From contig CAWJEE010000027.1 in assembly GCA_963841815.1 (NCBI GenBank), positions 124,001-188,000 on the forward strand: 64,000 bases of DNA, read 5' to 3'. A program made the translations under genes and the position numbers. This stretch comes from JAOUJD01 sp963841815 (GTDB lineage: Bacteria; Pseudomonadota; Gammaproteobacteria; Burkholderiales; Burkholderiaceae_F). The notes beneath the pieces are model-generated. The model ran no database searches and was not told where the DNA came from. It saw nothing but the letters and a program-made list of their open reading frames with translations. Shown here piece after piece: positions 1 to 8,957 of this stretch. Each line of letters opens with the position of its first letter. Position 1 is the stretch's first letter.

Positions 1-2
1 TG

Positions 3-878
3 GCCGAACGCGGAGCGCCGATCGTGATCAAGGCCGACGGCCTCGCGGCGGGCAAGGGCGTGGTCGTGGCGCAGACGGTCGACGAGGCGCTCGCCGCGAT
101 CGACATGATGCTGCTCGACAACCGGCTCGGCGCCAGCGGCGCGCGCGTGGTCGTCGAGGACTTCCTGGAAGGCGAGGAAGCCAGCTTCATCGTGATGTGC
201 GACGGCCGGAACGCGCTCGCGCTCGCCACCAGCCAGGACCACAAGCGGCTGCTCGACGACGACCGCGGACCGAACACGGGCGGCATGGGCGCCTACTCGC
301 CGGCTCCGGTCGTCACGCCGACGCTGCACGCGAAGGTGATGCGCGAGATCATCCTGCCGACGATCAACGGCATGGCGGCCGACGGCATCCAGTACACGGG
401 CTTCCTGTACGCGGGCCTGATGATCGGTCCCGGCGGCGACGTGAAGACCCTCGAGTTCAACTGCCGCATGGGCGATCCGGAGACGCAGCCCATCATGATG
501 CGGCTGAAGAGCGACTTCACGCAGTTGCTGGAAGCGGCCACCGACGGCCGCCTCGATCGCGTCGAGGCCGAGTGGGATCGCCGCACTGCGCTCGGCGTCG
601 TCGTCGCCGCGCACGGCTACCCCGACGCACCGCGCAAGGGCGACGTCATCGCCCGCCTGCCGACGGACACCGGCGACTGCGTGACGTTTCATGCCGGCAC
701 GGCGCTCGAGGACGGAAGACTCGTCGTCACCGGCGGGCGCGTGCTCTGCGTCACCGCGCTGGGCGACACGGTGCGGGCCGCCCAGAAACTGGCCTACCAG
801 GCGGTGGACCAGGTGGCGTTCGACGGCGCGCAGTTCCGCCGCGACATCGGCCACCGCGCCCTGAAGAAGCCCGCCTGA
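3..878 (+). CDS. purD: Phosphoribosylamine-glycine ligase (GARS), C-terminal part
   Basis: This is the ATP-dependent ligase joining phosphoribosylamine and glycine in de novo purine synthesis. The gene is cut by the left edge of the window; frame 3 is open from the first bases, so only about 291 of the usual 420-430 residues are present. The ATP-grasp fold is recognisable from IVIKADGLAAGKGVVVA, the DHKRLLDDDRGPNTGGMGAYSP motif region at about 240-300, and the metal-binding FNCRMGDPETQ segment near 456-490. The C-terminal rudiment-hybrid domain follows and ends in a TGA at 876-878. In many betaproteobacteria purD lies just before hemF; here a peptidase gene lies between them. The identification is secure. 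Confidence 0.95.
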   Translation, partial: AERGAPIVIKADGLAAGKGVVVAQTVDEALAAIDMMLLDNRLGASGARVVVEDFLEGEEASFIVMCDGRNALALATSQDHKRLLDDDRGPNTGGMGAYSPAPVVTPTLHAKVMREIILPTINGMAADGIQYTGFLYAGLMIGPGGDVKTLEFNCRMGDPETQPIMMRLKSDFTQLLEAATDGRLDRVEAEWDRRTALGVVVAAHGYPDAPRKGDVIARLPTDTGDCVTFHAGTALEDGRLVVTGGRVLCVTALGDTVRAAQKLAYQAVDQVAFDGAQFRRDIGHRALKKPA

Positions 879-999
879 GCGCGGCGCCGCGCGAGCCTCC
901 GGTCCACGCGCCGCGGCGCGCGGCACGGCGAACCGCCGGCGAGCTGCGCGTCTGGAGCACAATGCGGCCCTTTGTCAGTCGTCGATCCCGGGAACGGCA

Positions 1000-2988
1000 A
1001 TGGAGCCCCCTTACACCGTAGAACAGCACGTCGCCCTGAAGCGCGTCACGTCCGTGGCACCGTCCCCGGACGGCACATGGCTCGCGGTCGCCGTGCAGCG
1101 CCTCGACCGCGAGGCAACGAAGTACGTCTCCGACCTCTGGAAGGTGCCGACCGACGGCAGCGCCCCGCTGCAACTGACGCGCGGTGAAAGCAAGGACGCG
1201 TCGCCGTGCTTCCGCCGCGACGGCGCACTGGCGTTCCTGTCGAACCGCCAGCCGAACGAGATCAAGCCCGACGAGGATGCCGAGAAGCGGATGCAGGTGT
1301 GGCTGCTGCCGGCCGCTGGCGGCGAGCCGCAGCAACTGACCGACGAGCCGCTCGGCGTCGACGCCTTCCGCTTCGCGCGCGATGCCGACCGCCTCGTGCT
1401 GCTCGCGCCCGTGCTGACCGGCGTCGAGCACGCGAAGCAGCGCGAGGTCGAGGCCGAGCGCCGCAAGAAGGGCAGCAGCGCGCGCAAGTACACCACGCAG
1501 CCGGTGCGCCACTGGGACCACTGGCTGCACGAGGGCGAAGAGCGGCCGAACACGCATGTCATCGCCTGCCAGGGCGACGGCACCGATCGCCGCGACCTGA
1601 CGCCGCAGGCGCGTCGCGAGCTGTCGATCGAGCCCGAGTTCGACCTGTCGCGCGACGGCAGGCAGGTCGCGGTCACGTGGCAGACGACCGGCAGGGACCG
1701 CGAACTCGACACCGCGATCCTCCTGATCGACGTCGCGAGCGGCGCATCGCGCCTGCTCGGCGCCGGCGAGAACAGCAACACCGAGTCGCCGCGCTTCGCG
1801 CCCGACGGCCGCACGCTCGCCACCGTGCGGATGACGCGCTCGCCGCAGCGCGCCGCGCGACCGACCCTGTCGCTGATCGACACCGCGACCGGCGCCATCC
1901 GCACCGTCGCGACCGGGTTCGACGCCTGGCCGCACATCGGCGACTGGAGCGCCGACGGCAAGCGCCTCTACGTCACGGCCGACCTCGCCGGCCACGTCCC
2001 GGTCTTCGCGGTCGACGTCGACGCCGACACGGTCGAACGCATCACGGTGGAGCGCAGCGGCGGCGCGCACTCGGACCTGCACGTGCTGGCCGACGGCCGC
2101 ATCGCCGGCGTGCGAACGACGTTCCTCGAGCCGCCCGAGGCGTTCGTCGTGCAGCCGAAGACCGACTCGCCGCCGCAGACCCTCGCGCGCCTGTCCGGGT
2201 TCGCCGTTCCCGACTGGGCCGCGGTCGAGCATCACGCGGTGAAGTCCACCGACGGCGCCGACGTGCAGTACTTCGTCGTCAGGCCGACGGCCGAGGGCAG
2301 GCATCCGGTGCTGCTCTGGATCCACGGCGGACCGATCGGCATGACGGCCGACGCGTGGCACTGGCGCTGGAATCCGCTGCTCGCCGTGGCGCAGGGCTAC
2401 ACGGTCGTGCAGCCGAATCCGCGCGGCTCGACCGGTTTCGGCCAGGATTTCGTCCAGGGCATCTGGGGCAACGTGTGGGGCGACCAGTGCTACAAGGACC
2501 TGATGGCGGTCGCCGACGCCATCGAGCAGCGGCCCGACGTCGATCGCGACCGGATCATGGCGATGGGCGGCAGCTTCGGCGGCTACATGACGAACTGGAT
2601 CGGCACGCAGACGCGGCGCTTCCGCTGCCTGGTCACGCACGCCTGCGTGACGACGATGGCGCAGTTCACCGGCACCACCGACCATCCGGCCTGGTGGTAC
2701 CTGGAGATGGGCGGAGAGAACCCGTACGCGGACCCGGCGAAGTTCGACCGCTACGCGCCGATCCGGTACGTCAGCAAGTGGAAGACCCCCGCGCTGATCA
2801 TCCACGGCGAACTGGACTACCGCTGTCCGATCAGCGAGGGCCTGAACCTGTTCGAAGCGCTGCAGTACCACGGCGTGCCCTCCGAACTGCTGATCTTCCC
2901 CGACGAGAACCACTGGATCCTGAAGCCGCGCAACAGCGTCGCGTGGTACGAAGCCGTGTTCGAGTTCATCGGACGCCACATGAAATGA
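1000..2988 (+). CDS. S9 family serine peptidase (acylaminoacyl-peptidase / prolyl oligopeptidase type)
   Basis: A 662-residue cytoplasmic peptidase without a signal peptide. The N-terminal 390 or so residues contain repeated SPDG/SRDG/SADG blades typical of the seven-bladed propeller of S9 enzymes. The C-terminal alpha/beta hydrolase domain starts near VLLWIHGGP and carries the nucleophile serine in GGSFGGYMTN (about residue 530), the aspartate in HGELDYRCP and the histidine in DENHWILKP. Length and motif order fit the S9C acylaminoacyl-peptidase group, which releases residues from oligopeptides. The ATG at 1000 lies 121 bases after purD. The last codons overlap the hemF start (ATGA at 2985-2988), so it is probably translationally coupled to hemF. 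The exact substrate cannot be told. Confidence 0.88.
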   Translation: MEPPYTVEQHVALKRVTSVAPSPDGTWLAVAVQRLDREATKYVSDLWKVPTDGSAPLQLTRGESKDASPCFRRDGALAFLSNRQPNEIKPDEDAEKRMQVWLLPAAGGEPQQLTDEPLGVDAFRFARDADRLVLLAPVLTGVEHAKQREVEAERRKKGSSARKYTTQPVRHWDHWLHEGEERPNTHVIACQGDGTDRRDLTPQARRELSIEPEFDLSRDGRQVAVTWQTTGRDRELDTAILLIDVASGASRLLGAGENSNTESPRFAPDGRTLATVRMTRSPQRAARPTLSLIDTATGAIRTVATGFDAWPHIGDWSADGKRLYVTADLAGHVPVFAVDVDADTVERITVERSGGAHSDLHVLADGRIAGVRTTFLEPPEAFVVQPKTDSPPQTLARLSGFAVPDWAAVEHHAVKSTDGADVQYFVVRPTAEGRHPVLLWIHGGPIGMTADAWHWRWNPLLAVAQGYTVVQPNPRGSTGFGQDFVQGIWGNVWGDQCYKDLMAVADAIEQRPDVDRDRIMAMGGSFGGYMTNWIGTQTRRFRCLVTHACVTTMAQFTGTTDHPAWWYLEMGGENPYADPAKFDRYAPIRYVSKWKTPALIIHGELDYRCPISEGLNLFEALQYHGVPSELLIFPDENHWILKPRNSVAWYEAVFEFIGRHMK

Positions 2989-3906
2989 AGGACTTCGTCG
3001 ACAGCCAGGCGGTCCGCGAGTACCTGATCGGCCTGCAGCAGCGGATCGTCTCGGCGTTCGAGCACCTCGACGGCCTGCCCTTCCTTGCCGATCACTGGGA
3101 GAAGCCCGCCGACGCGCCGCTCGGCGGCGGCGGGCTGACGCGGATCATCGAGGAAGGCAACCTGCTCGAGCGCGGCGGCGTGGGCTTCTCGCACGTGATC
3201 GGCCGCAAGCTGCCGCCGTCGGCATCGGCACACCGGCCGGAACTCGCCGGCCGCGGCTTCGAGGCGATGGGCGTGTCGCTGGTGTTCCACCCGCGCAATC
3301 CGCACGTGCCGACGGTGCACATGAACGTGCGGATGTTCCTCGCGCGCGCCGACGACCAGGACGACGTGTTCTGGTTCGGAGGCGGGCATGGACCTGACGC
3401 CGTACTACGCGACCGAAGAGGACGCGCGGCACTTCCACGCGACCTGCCGGGAGGCGCTCGCGCCGTTCGGCGCGGACAAGCATCCGCGCTTCAAGAAGTG
3501 GTGCGACGAGTACTTCTTCCTGAAGCACCGCAACGAGCCGCGCGGCGTCGGCGGCGTGTTCTTCGACGACTTCAGCGAGCTCGGGTTCGACCAGAGCTTC
3601 GCGATGATGCGCGCCGTCGGCGACGCGTTCCTCGACGCCTACGTGCCGATCGTCGAGCGGCGCCGCCACACCCCGTACGGCGAGCGCGAGCGCGCCTTCC
3701 AGGCGATCCGGCGCGGCCGCTACGTCGAGTTCAACCTGGTGTTCGATCGCGGCACGCTGTTCGGCCTGCAGTCGGGCGGACGCACCGAGTCGATCCTGAT
3801 GTCGCTGCCGCCGGTCGTGAACTGGAAGTACGACTGGCATCCCGAGCCCGGCTCGCCGGAGGCGCGGCTGTACACCGACTTCCTGAGGCCGCGCGACTGG
3901 GCGTGA
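2985..3906 (+). CDS. hemF: Oxygen-dependent coproporphyrinogen III oxidase (one frameshift)
   Basis: HemF oxidatively decarboxylates coproporphyrinogen III to protoporphyrinogen IX in heme synthesis. The first 130 residues (2985 to about 3384) include HVPTVHMNVRMF and FWFGGG. The frame then moves by one base, and from about 3388 it continues with MDLTPYYATEEDARHFH, KHRNEPRGVGGVFFDDF and GRYVEFNLVFDRGTLFGLQ, all hallmarks of HemF. FGGG and (M/F)DLTP are contiguous in normal HemF, so one extra base in the G-rich stretch near 3382-3386 explains the break. With that base removed the protein is about 306 residues, normal for the family. It is more likely a sequence error than a pseudogene because nothing else is degraded. 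Confidence 0.93.
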
Positions 3907-3910
3907 CGCG

Positions 3911-4561
3911 ATGATCGCCCCGGTGATCGGCCTGCTCGGCGGCAGCTTCGACCCGATCCATGTCGGGCACCTGCAGCTCGCGCGCGATGCCCTCGCCCAC
4001 CTGCCGCTCGACGAAGTCCGCTTCATCCCCGCGGCGCAGCCGTGGCAGAAGGGACGCGTCACCGACGCCGCGCACCGCGCGCACATGGTCGAACTCGCGA
4101 TCGCGCACGAGCCGCGCTGCGTGCTCGACATGCACGAGATCGAGCGCGGCGGGACCACCTACACGATCGACACGCTGCGCGACCTGCGCGCCGGCTCGTG
4201 GCCGGACGCCTCGCTGGTGCTGGTCATGGGGTCGGACCAGTTCGAACGGTTCGATACGTGGCGCGAGTGGCAGGCCGTCGCCGATCTCGCGCACATCGCG
4301 GTCGCGCGACGCGCCGGCGTCGCGGCCCGCCTCAACCCGGCGCTGCAGGCGTTCTCGAAAGAGCGTCTCGGCGGACCTGCGGAACTCGCGCACCGTCCGG
4401 CCGGCGGGCTGGTGGAGTTCCCGATGACCGCGGTCGATGCGGCCGCGACCGACGCGCGTCACCTGCTCGCCAACCCCTCGCCGGACGCCGATCGCCGGCT
4501 GGGCCGCCTCCTGCCTGCCGCGGTGCTCGACTATATTCGCGTGCATCGCCTCTACAGCTGA
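3911..4561 (+). CDS. nadD: Nicotinate-nucleotide adenylyltransferase
   Basis: NadD adenylates nicotinate mononucleotide to deamido-NAD in NAD synthesis. The 216-residue protein opens with the nucleotidyltransferase signature GLLGGSFDPIHVGHLQLA (HxGH motif near residue 20). It continues with the TTYTIDTLRDLRA substrate-loop region and MGSDQFERFDTW, all normal for the family. It begins five bases after the hemF stop and ends five bases before rsfS, so it sits within a tight purD-hemF-nadD-rsfS-rlmH-maf gene string and is probably cotranscribed. Confidence 0.95.
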   Translation: MIAPVIGLLGGSFDPIHVGHLQLARDALAHLPLDEVRFIPAAQPWQKGRVTDAAHRAHMVELAIAHEPRCVLDMHEIERGGTTYTIDTLRDLRAGSWPDASLVLVMGSDQFERFDTWREWQAVADLAHIAVARRAGVAARLNPALQAFSKERLGGPAELAHRPAGGLVEFPMTAVDAAATDARHLLANPSPDADRRLGRLLPAAVLDYIRVHRLYS

Positions 4562-4565
4562 ACCA

Positions 4566-5063
4566 ATGGATCTCAGAAAACTGCAACGCGTCATCGTCGA
4601 TGCCCTCGAAGACATCAAGGGCCAGGAGATCAAGGTCTTCAACACCGAGCACCTGTCGGACATGTTCGAGCGGGTGATCATCGCGAGCGGCACCTCCAAC
4701 CGGCAGACGCGCGCACTCGCGTCGTCCGTCGTCGAGAAGGTCAAGGAAGCCGGCGGCTACGTCGTCAGCGTCGAGGGCGTGGACGCCGGCGAGTGGGTGC
4801 TCGTCGACTGCGGCGAGGCCGTCGTCCACGTCCTGCAGCCGACCTTCCGCGCGTACTACAACCTCGAAGAGATCTGGGGCGGCAAGCCGGTGCGGCTCAG
4901 GTCGCCAGCGCCCGCTACAGGTGCGCGACCGGCCGCGAAGAAGGCGGCGCGCAAGACAGCCGCCAAGACACCGGCCAAAGCGCCGGCCAAGGCACCGGCC
5001 AAGGCACGGACCAGGTCGCCATCGAAGGCGCCCGTCAAGAAAGTCCGGCGGCGTGCGGCCTGA
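4566..5063 (+). CDS. rsfS: Ribosomal silencing factor RsfS with Lys/Ala/Pro-rich tail
   Basis: RsfS binds ribosomal protein uL14 and blocks subunit joining when nutrients are scarce. The ATG at 4566 follows the nadD stop by four bases. Residues 1-115 form the RsfS/Iojap domain (DIKGQEIKVFNTEHLSDMFE, SNRQTRALASSVVEKVKE, EWVLVDCGEAVVHVLQP). After the last domain residues, around EEIWGGKP, the protein continues for about 45 residues as a basic low-complexity tail of AAKTPAKAPAKAPAKA type. Such histone H1-like tails occur on several betaproteobacterial proteins; a nucleic-acid or ribosome-contact role is only inference. Identity of the domain is secure. Confidence 0.93.
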   Translation: MDLRKLQRVIVDALEDIKGQEIKVFNTEHLSDMFERVIIASGTSNRQTRALASSVVEKVKEAGGYVVSVEGVDAGEWVLVDCGEAVVHVLQPTFRAYYNLEEIWGGKPVRLRSPAPATGARPAAKKAARKTAAKTPAKAPAKAPAKARTRSPSKAPVKKVRRRAA

Positions 5064-5146
5064 CGCGCCGCCGCAATGAACGGCTTGATGGCCGCGCGCG
5101 CCGGCACGTTAGCCCGTCAGGGCGATCGCGCCGCGAAGGGCGAGAC

Positions 5147-5623
5147 ATGAGAATCACCGTCGTTGCGGTCGGTCAGCGCCAGCCCGCGTGGGCGCAGGAC
5201 GCCGTCGACGACTATCTCGCCCGATTTCCGGCTGACTTCAAGGTGGAACTGAAGGAAGTGAAGGCCGAACCGCGCCGTGGCAAGGGCAACGAACCAATCC
5301 AGCGCCTGATGGCCGCGGAAGCGACGCGCATTCGCGCCGCGGTGCCGACCGACGGACGCGTCGTCGCGCTCGACGAGCGCGGCGCCGACTGGACCACGGA
5401 CAAGCTCGCCGCCGCGCTCGGCCGCTGGCGCGACGAAGGCACCCACCCGGTGTTCGTCATCGGCGGGCCGGACGGCCTCGACCCGGAACTGAAGAAGTCG
5501 GCGCACGCGCAGGTGCGCCTGTCGAGCCTGACCCTGCCGCACGCCCTCGCCCGCGTGCTCCTTGCCGAGCAGTTGTACCGGGCATGGTCAATGCTGGCCA
5601 ATCACCCGTACCATCGCGCCTGA
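5147..5623 (+). CDS. rlmH: 23S rRNA pseudouridine-1915 N3-methyltransferase RlmH
   Basis: RlmH is a small SPOUT-class methyltransferase that uses SAM to methylate pseudouridine 1915 in helix 69 of 23S rRNA on the assembled ribosome. The 158-residue protein has the SAM-binding loop FVIGGPDGLDPELKKSA and the typical C-terminus YRAWSMLANHPYHRA. The ATG at 5147 begins the MRITVVAVGQ strand expected at the N-terminus. The stop TGA overlaps the maf start (TGATG at 5621-5625), indicating coupling. Confidence 0.95.
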   Translation: MRITVVAVGQRQPAWAQDAVDDYLARFPADFKVELKEVKAEPRRGKGNEPIQRLMAAEATRIRAAVPTDGRVVALDERGADWTTDKLAAALGRWRDEGTHPVFVIGGPDGLDPELKKSAHAQVRLSSLTLPHALARVLLAEQLYRAWSMLANHPYHRA

Positions 5624-6234
5624 TGCACTCGTCCATCTACCTCGCCTCCCGCAGCCCGCGCCGCCGCGAGTTGCTGAAGCAACTCGGCGTGAAGTTCGAC
5701 CCGCTGTTGCTTCGCCTGTCAGGACCGCGCGGCACGGACGTCGATGAAGAACAGCACCCCGGGGAGGCGGCCGCCGACTATGTCGAGCGCATCGCGCGCG
5801 AGAAAGCGGCCTTCGGCCTGCGGGTGCTCGGCATGCGCTCCATGGTGCAACGTCCCGTGCTGGCGGCCGACACCGTCGTGATCGTCGACGGCGACGTGCT
5901 CGGCAAGCCCGCCAACCGCGCGGAGGCCGAAGCCTTCATGCAGCGCCTGTCGGGGCGCACGCACGAGGTACGCACGACCGTCGCCCTCGCGATGGAAGGC
6001 CCGGTGATGAGTTCGACCTCGGTGTCGACCGTGACCTTCCGCGCGATCACGGACGACGAAGCGAGGCGCTACTGCGCCACCGCGGAGCCGTACGACAAGG
6101 CCGGCGGCTACGGCATCCAGGGCCTAGCGGCCGTCTTCATCGAGCGGATCGAAGGCAGCTACACCGGCGTGATGGGGCTGCCGCTCTTCGAGACCGGGCG
6201 CCTGCTCATGCAGGTGGGATTCAAGATCCTCTGA
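5623..6234 (+). CDS. maf: Maf-family nucleoside triphosphate pyrophosphatase
   Basis: Maf proteins hydrolyse non-canonical or pyrimidine nucleoside triphosphates to the monophosphate and pyrophosphate. This 203-residue protein shows the N-terminal signature YLASRSPRRRELL, the central LAADTVVIVDGDVLGKP with the catalytic aspartate, SGRTHEVRTTVAL, and DKAGGYGIQGLAAVFIERI. The start codon overlaps the rlmH stop. The chain matches the YhdE (dTTP/UTP) type more than YceF, but that split is inferred from overall pattern only. Confidence 0.92.
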   Translation: MHSSIYLASRSPRRRELLKQLGVKFDPLLLRLSGPRGTDVDEEQHPGEAAADYVERIAREKAAFGLRVLGMRSMVQRPVLAADTVVIVDGDVLGKPANRAEAEAFMQRLSGRTHEVRTTVALAMEGPVMSSTSVSTVTFRAITDDEARRYCATAEPYDKAGGYGIQGLAAVFIERIEGSYTGVMGLPLFETGRLLMQVGFKIL

Positions 6235-6877
6235 TCGGCGTCATCGCGGAAGCACGGCTGGCGGTGGGCGGCGAGCGCTCCTGCCGTGGCGGTCGGCGCT
6301 GACGCGCCGACTCCGCTGTGCTGCTCGACCCAAGGGCCGCGCCGCGAACTCGCTGCGTTCGCTACGCGCACTCCGCTCAGACAGGTCGCGGCGAGTCAGA
6401 CACGAAGCGCGCTGACGCGCGCCGCCCTCGCGCCTGCGCTGCTCGCCGCCCCGGAAGTCGCGCCCGCCGCCCACCGCCAGCCGTGCCGGGATCCACCTCA
6501 GCGCACGACAAAGGCGAAAGGCAGCGCCATGCCGTCCCGCGACGCTGCAAGCGAGCGTGCCCGGCGGGGCCGCGCGCGGCCTTCGAAGTCGCCGAGCAGC
6601 GCAGCCCTCGCGTTGGCGCGCACAGCGCGCCTCCACCTCTGACTCGCCGCGGCTGTGTGAGCGAAGCTCGCGCAGCGAGCGCAGCGAGTTCCGCGGCGCA
6701 ACGCGAGGGGGAGCAGCACAGGGCAGCACAGGCGCAGCCTGGGCCGACTTCGCAGGCCGCGCGCGGCCCCGCCGGGCGCGCTCGCGGCCCGTTCGCGTTC
6801 CCGCCGAGTCTCGTCCGCGATCTCACTCGCGACCCCCATCGCATTCACGCACGCCCCCTGCGTACACTTGCCCGCAA
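6235..6877. repeat. Intergenic stretch with several long inverted repeats
   Basis: No protein with a recognisable pattern lies between maf and rng; open frames here are GC-rich by-products. The stretch does hold paired arms that are exact or nearly exact reverse complements: 6253-6273 with 6465-6485 (21 of 21 bases), 6387-6400 with 6639-6652 (14 of 14), 6342-6369 with about 6670-6696 (near perfect), and 6560-6581 with 6755-6776 (22 of 22). The arms overlap in an interleaved order, so the transcript could form several alternative long hairpins. It could be a mobile-derived or expanding intergenic repeat family; no transposase is present. Confidence 0.6.
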
Positions 6878-8335
<1,458 letters not shown>

Positions 8336-8366
8336 GCGCCGCGGCCGGCGGCGGACCGCGCCGGAT

Positions 8367-8957
8367 TCAGGCCTTCTTCTCGCGCGGCAGCCGGCCCAGC
8401 AGGTAGAACTCGTCGTTCGGCCGCATGGCGATCATGTTCGCCATGCGATTAGACAGCGCGAAGAACGCGGCGATCGCGCCGATGTCCCAGATGTCCTCGT
8501 CGCTGAAGCCGTGCGGGCGCAGCGCCTCGAAGTCCGCGTCCTCGATCGTTCCCGACGCGGTGGCGACCTTCATCGCGAACGCAAGCATCGCCTTGCCGCG
8601 CGGCAGGATGTCCGCCTTGCGGTAGTTCGTCGCGACCTGCTCGGCGATCAGCGGGTTCTTCTCGTAGATGCGCAGGATCGCGCCGTGCGCCACCACGCAG
8701 TAGACGCAGTTGTTCGCGCCGCTGGTGGCCACGACGATCATCTCCCTCTCGCCCTTGGTCAGGCCGGAAGGCTTCAGCATCAGTGCGTCGTGGTACGCGA
8801 AGAAGGCGCGGAACTCGTCCGGTCGGTGCGCCAGCGTGAGGAACACGTTGGGCACGAAGCCCGACTTTTCCTGCACCTCGAGGATGCGTCCCTTGATGTC
8901 GTCCGGCAGTTCGTCGAGGGACGGGACGGGATAGCGGCTGATCGGTCTTGCACTCAT
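8367..8957 (-). CDS. Peroxidase-related (AhpD-like, carboxymuconolactone decarboxylase family) enzyme
   Basis: A 196-residue all-helical AhpD/CMD-fold protein. The redox motif E-x11-C-x2-C-x3-H is seen as GEREMIVVATSGANNCVYCV followed by VAHG (residues about 70-95). The two cysteines can act as a thiol peroxidase or reductase couple. The sequence fits the uncharacterised peroxidase-related family (YP_00-type, about 190 residues with C-terminal LLGRLPREKK). Its start overlaps the msbA stop by four bases (8954-8957), so it is transcribed behind msbA. The physiological electron partner is unknown. Confidence 0.85.
   Translation of the reverse strand: MSARPISRYPVPSLDELPDDIKGRILEVQEKSGFVPNVFLTLAHRPDEFRAFFAYHDALMLKPSGLTKGEREMIVVATSGANNCVYCVVAHGAILRIYEKNPLIAEQVATNYRKADILPRGKAMLAFAMKVATASGTIEDADFEALRPHGFSDEDIWDIGAIAAFFALSNRMANMIAMRPNDEFYLLGRLPREKKA

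Noticed and set aside
751..2979. 742-residue minus-strand open frame opposite the S9 peptidase.
   Set aside because: Antisense shadow with Arg/Val/Asp-rich low-information sequence; the plus-strand gene has full catalytic motifs.
2985..3906. hemF as a pseudogene or a programmed frameshift gene.
   Set aside because: Both halves are fully conserved, there is no slippery-site structure, and many unrelated genes in the window have the same kind of break.
1206..3914. Very long open frame of Arg/Ala-rich translation running over the peptidase and hemF, with others like it on both strands.
   Set aside because: It is a GC-rich shadow of real genes; composition is extreme and no domain appears except where it coincides with the first half of hemF.
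6318..6877. Possible coding sequence in the maf-rng gap.
   Set aside because: The frames are repeats of Ala/Arg-rich translation that follow the inverted repeats; no start site or family pattern.
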